From: Tannerella sp.
GTDB taxonomy: Bacteria > Bacteroidota > Bacteroidia > Bacteroidales > Tannerellaceae
Reading direction: 5' to 3'
Length of the DNA stretch: 6,746 nucleotides
NCBI GenBank assembly: GCA_031288935.1
Contig: JAITQL010000014.1
Coordinates: 1-6,746 of the forward strand
In this document: in pieces, positions 5,372 through 6,746 of the stretch
How the letters are laid out: the number at the start of each line of letters is the position of its first letter
Numbering within the stretch: position 1 is the stretch's first letter
The notes under the pieces: model-generated
Databases searched by the model: none
What the model saw: the letters and a program-made list of their open reading frames with translations, nothing else
What the model was told of the DNA's origin: nothing
Translations under genes and position numbers: made by a program

Positions 5372-6746
5372 TCAGGTTCCGCAGATGCCGGCGAAGGGGC
5401 AATACGTGCACACCCTGCCGTGCGACGTTTGCGTAAACGGCAGGTCGGGACGGAACAGTTCGTCCAGGCACGCCCGCAAACTCTGCTCGAATGTCTGGCG
5501 GTATGCCGTGAAGTCGGTCACCTGTTCTTTCTCCTTGCCGATATGGATGGCGGGGTTAAAATCGCCGGAGAAAAGGTCGCGCATATAGTATACGACCGGT
5601 TGCAGCGGCATGATGCCCTCCGTTTCGCCATACATCCACGCATAGGTGAATACTTGCATGACGGCGGCCTGCCGTTTCGGATCGGCCGGGTCGAAAAGGC
5701 TTTCGATGGCTTTGAAATCAAGCGACTTGCGGATCCCCGTCTTGTAGTCCACGATCCGGATGATGCCGTTGACTTCGTCCAGGCGGTCGATGAAACCCTT
5801 CAACCGCACCGCCTGTCCGTTGGTCAGCGTGCAGCAGGTTTGCATTTTCTTTTCCGACCGGATGTAGCGGAAAGGCGTCAATTGCCGGTCGCGTTCCAGT
5901 ATTTTCAGGACGTATTTGCGGATCAGCTCGCCCGTCAGGTAATTCTGTCCGCTCAAAGGCCGTATTTTGTCCGAATGGAAAAACAATTCCGCAAACGCAG
6001 CCTGTATCAGCGCGGTCAGGCCGGTTTCCCCGGCGGCCAGCTTCAGCAGATCGGCCGTCACCTGCGCCCCGCAGAAAGGCTGGTACAAACACTCCATCAC
6101 CCTGTGCAACATGCTTCCGAACAGACTGCTCTCGACGTTTTCCGACACCTCGTCCTCCTCTCTCAGCTCTTCCACCGAAGCGAAGTAGAACTTCAGCGGA
6201 CAGTCCAGGTACGTATTGAGCGCGCTGGCGGAAAGGGCTTTCGTGCCCTCCCCCCGCAGGTAAGCCGACAGTTTGCGCTGCACTTCGTCCGTCTTTTCAA
6301 CTTGCAGCGCCGAGGGACGGGAGGAGCGGATGTGGTATACCGTCAGTTTTTCCCTGACCGGCACGCCGTAGTGATATTTCAGCTGGCGTACAAAGCGGCT
6401 GACTTCGCCCGTTTGCAGGCCTTCCGTGCGGGTGTCGTAGAGGAGGGTAACGCGCTTTGCCCGCGCAATCAGCCGGTAGAAATGGTAGGCCCAGAGGCTG
6501 TCCTGGTGTTCCTGCACGGGCAGTCCGAAGCCCCGGCGCAGGTTGTAGGGGATAAACGTATTGAGGGTTTGTTTTGCGGGAAACAGGTTTTCGTTGACCG
6601 ACAGAATGATCAGGCGTTCAAAGTCCAGCACGCGCGTTTCCAGCACGCCCATCACTTGCAGGCCGGAGAGCGGTTCGCCCTGGAAGGGGATCGTGATCGT
6701 GTCCGTGACGCGCTTCAGCAGGCTGAAATAAGTTTCTGTCGACATG
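5372..6746 (-). CDS. AddB-like PD-(D/E)XK nuclease, C-terminal part (5' end off window)
   Basis: This is the C-terminal ~457 residues of a helicase-nuclease subunit of the AddB/RecB-nuclease class, which with an AddA helicase would process double-strand DNA ends for recombination. Residues are counted from Met at 6745. The first part (about 25-110) is the inactive helicase-like region (GLQVMGVLETRVLDFERLIILSVNENLFP). The nuclease domain carries H214 (GSMLHRVMEC), D320 (GFIDRLDE) and D333-x-K335 (VDYKTG). Cysteines C182 (YLDCPLKFYF), C446, C449 and C455 (C-x2-C-x5-C at the C terminus) match the AddB/Cas4-type iron-sulphur layout. The Met at 6745 is almost certainly internal, because it lies in the middle of conserved helicase-like sequence and the frame runs to the window edge. 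Full-length relatives are about twice as long. No addA gene is in view. Stop TGA at 5374-5372. Confidence 0.9.
   Translation of the reverse strand, partial: MSTETYFSLLKRVTDTITIPFQGEPLSGLQVMGVLETRVLDFERLIILSVNENLFPAKQTLNTFIPYNLRRGFGLPVQEHQDSLWAYHFYRLIARAKRVTLLYDTRTEGLQTGEVSRFVRQLKYHYGVPVREKLTVYHIRSSRPSALQVEKTDEVQRKLSAYLRGEGTKALSASALNTYLDCPLKFYFASVEELREEDEVSENVESSLFGSMLHRVMECLYQPFCGAQVTADLLKLAAGETGLTALIQAAFAELFFHSDKIRPLSGQNYLTGELIRKYVLKILERDRQLTPFRYIRSEKKMQTCCTLTNGQAVRLKGFIDRLDEVNGIIRIVDYKTGIRKSLDFKAIESLFDPADPKRQAAVMQVFTYAWMYGETEGIMPLQPVVYYMRDLFSGDFNPAIHIGKEKEQVTDFTAYRQTFEQSLRACLDELFRPDLPFTQTSHGRVCTYCPFAGICGT

Noticed and set aside
6743..6745. ATG at 6745 as the true start of the nuclease
   Set aside because: It falls inside the conserved helicase-like region of an AddB-type protein and the frame runs off the window, so the gene is partial.

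Overview
The window looks like a chromosomal segment from a member of the Bacteroidales (Bacteroidota). The basis is gene content (a SecG with the VQNSKGGGLASGF stretch, a LptE-family lipoprotein and a receiver-less sigma-54 activator in one tight operon) and promoter-like elements that fit the Bacteroides consensus TTTG-N20-TAnnTTTG rather than the E. coli one. I cannot fix the genus. Every convincing gene lies on the minus strand, so transcription runs from right to left.

Right to left: (1) positions 6746-5372 hold the C-terminal half of an AddB-like PD-(D/E)XK nuclease, cut off by the window edge. (2) Positions 5371-4375 are about 1 kb without a credible gene. They hold a 20-bp perfect inverted repeat built from 10-nt CTCCGTGTTT-like units, two smaller hairpins, and an array of eight imperfect ~42-nt tandem units, each centred on a TTCCGG-N4-CCGGAA hairpin. 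(3) Positions 4374-3274 encode a small-conductance (MscS-type) mechanosensitive channel, followed by an intrinsic terminator. (4) Positions 3161-349 form one compact operon: sigma-54-dependent activator, LptE-family lipoprotein (14-nt overlap), TPR-like protein (2-nt gap) and SecG (5-nt gap). (5) Positions 348-23 are intergenic with several hairpins and a Bacteroides-type promoter. (6) Positions 22-1 appear to be the first codons of another leftward gene.

The four-gene operon has an envelope theme: LptE belongs to lipopolysaccharide delivery to the outer membrane, SecG to the protein translocon, and the activator may respond to cell state. The mscS terminator and the operon promoter are interleaved: the terminator U-tract contains the -33 TTTG of the next promoter. 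That promoter also argues against the longest (TTG) start of the activator.

The coding part is ordinary for the group. The least explained part is the repeat-rich gap at 4690-5270. I saw no complete defence system, mobile element, CRISPR array, tRNA or rRNA.
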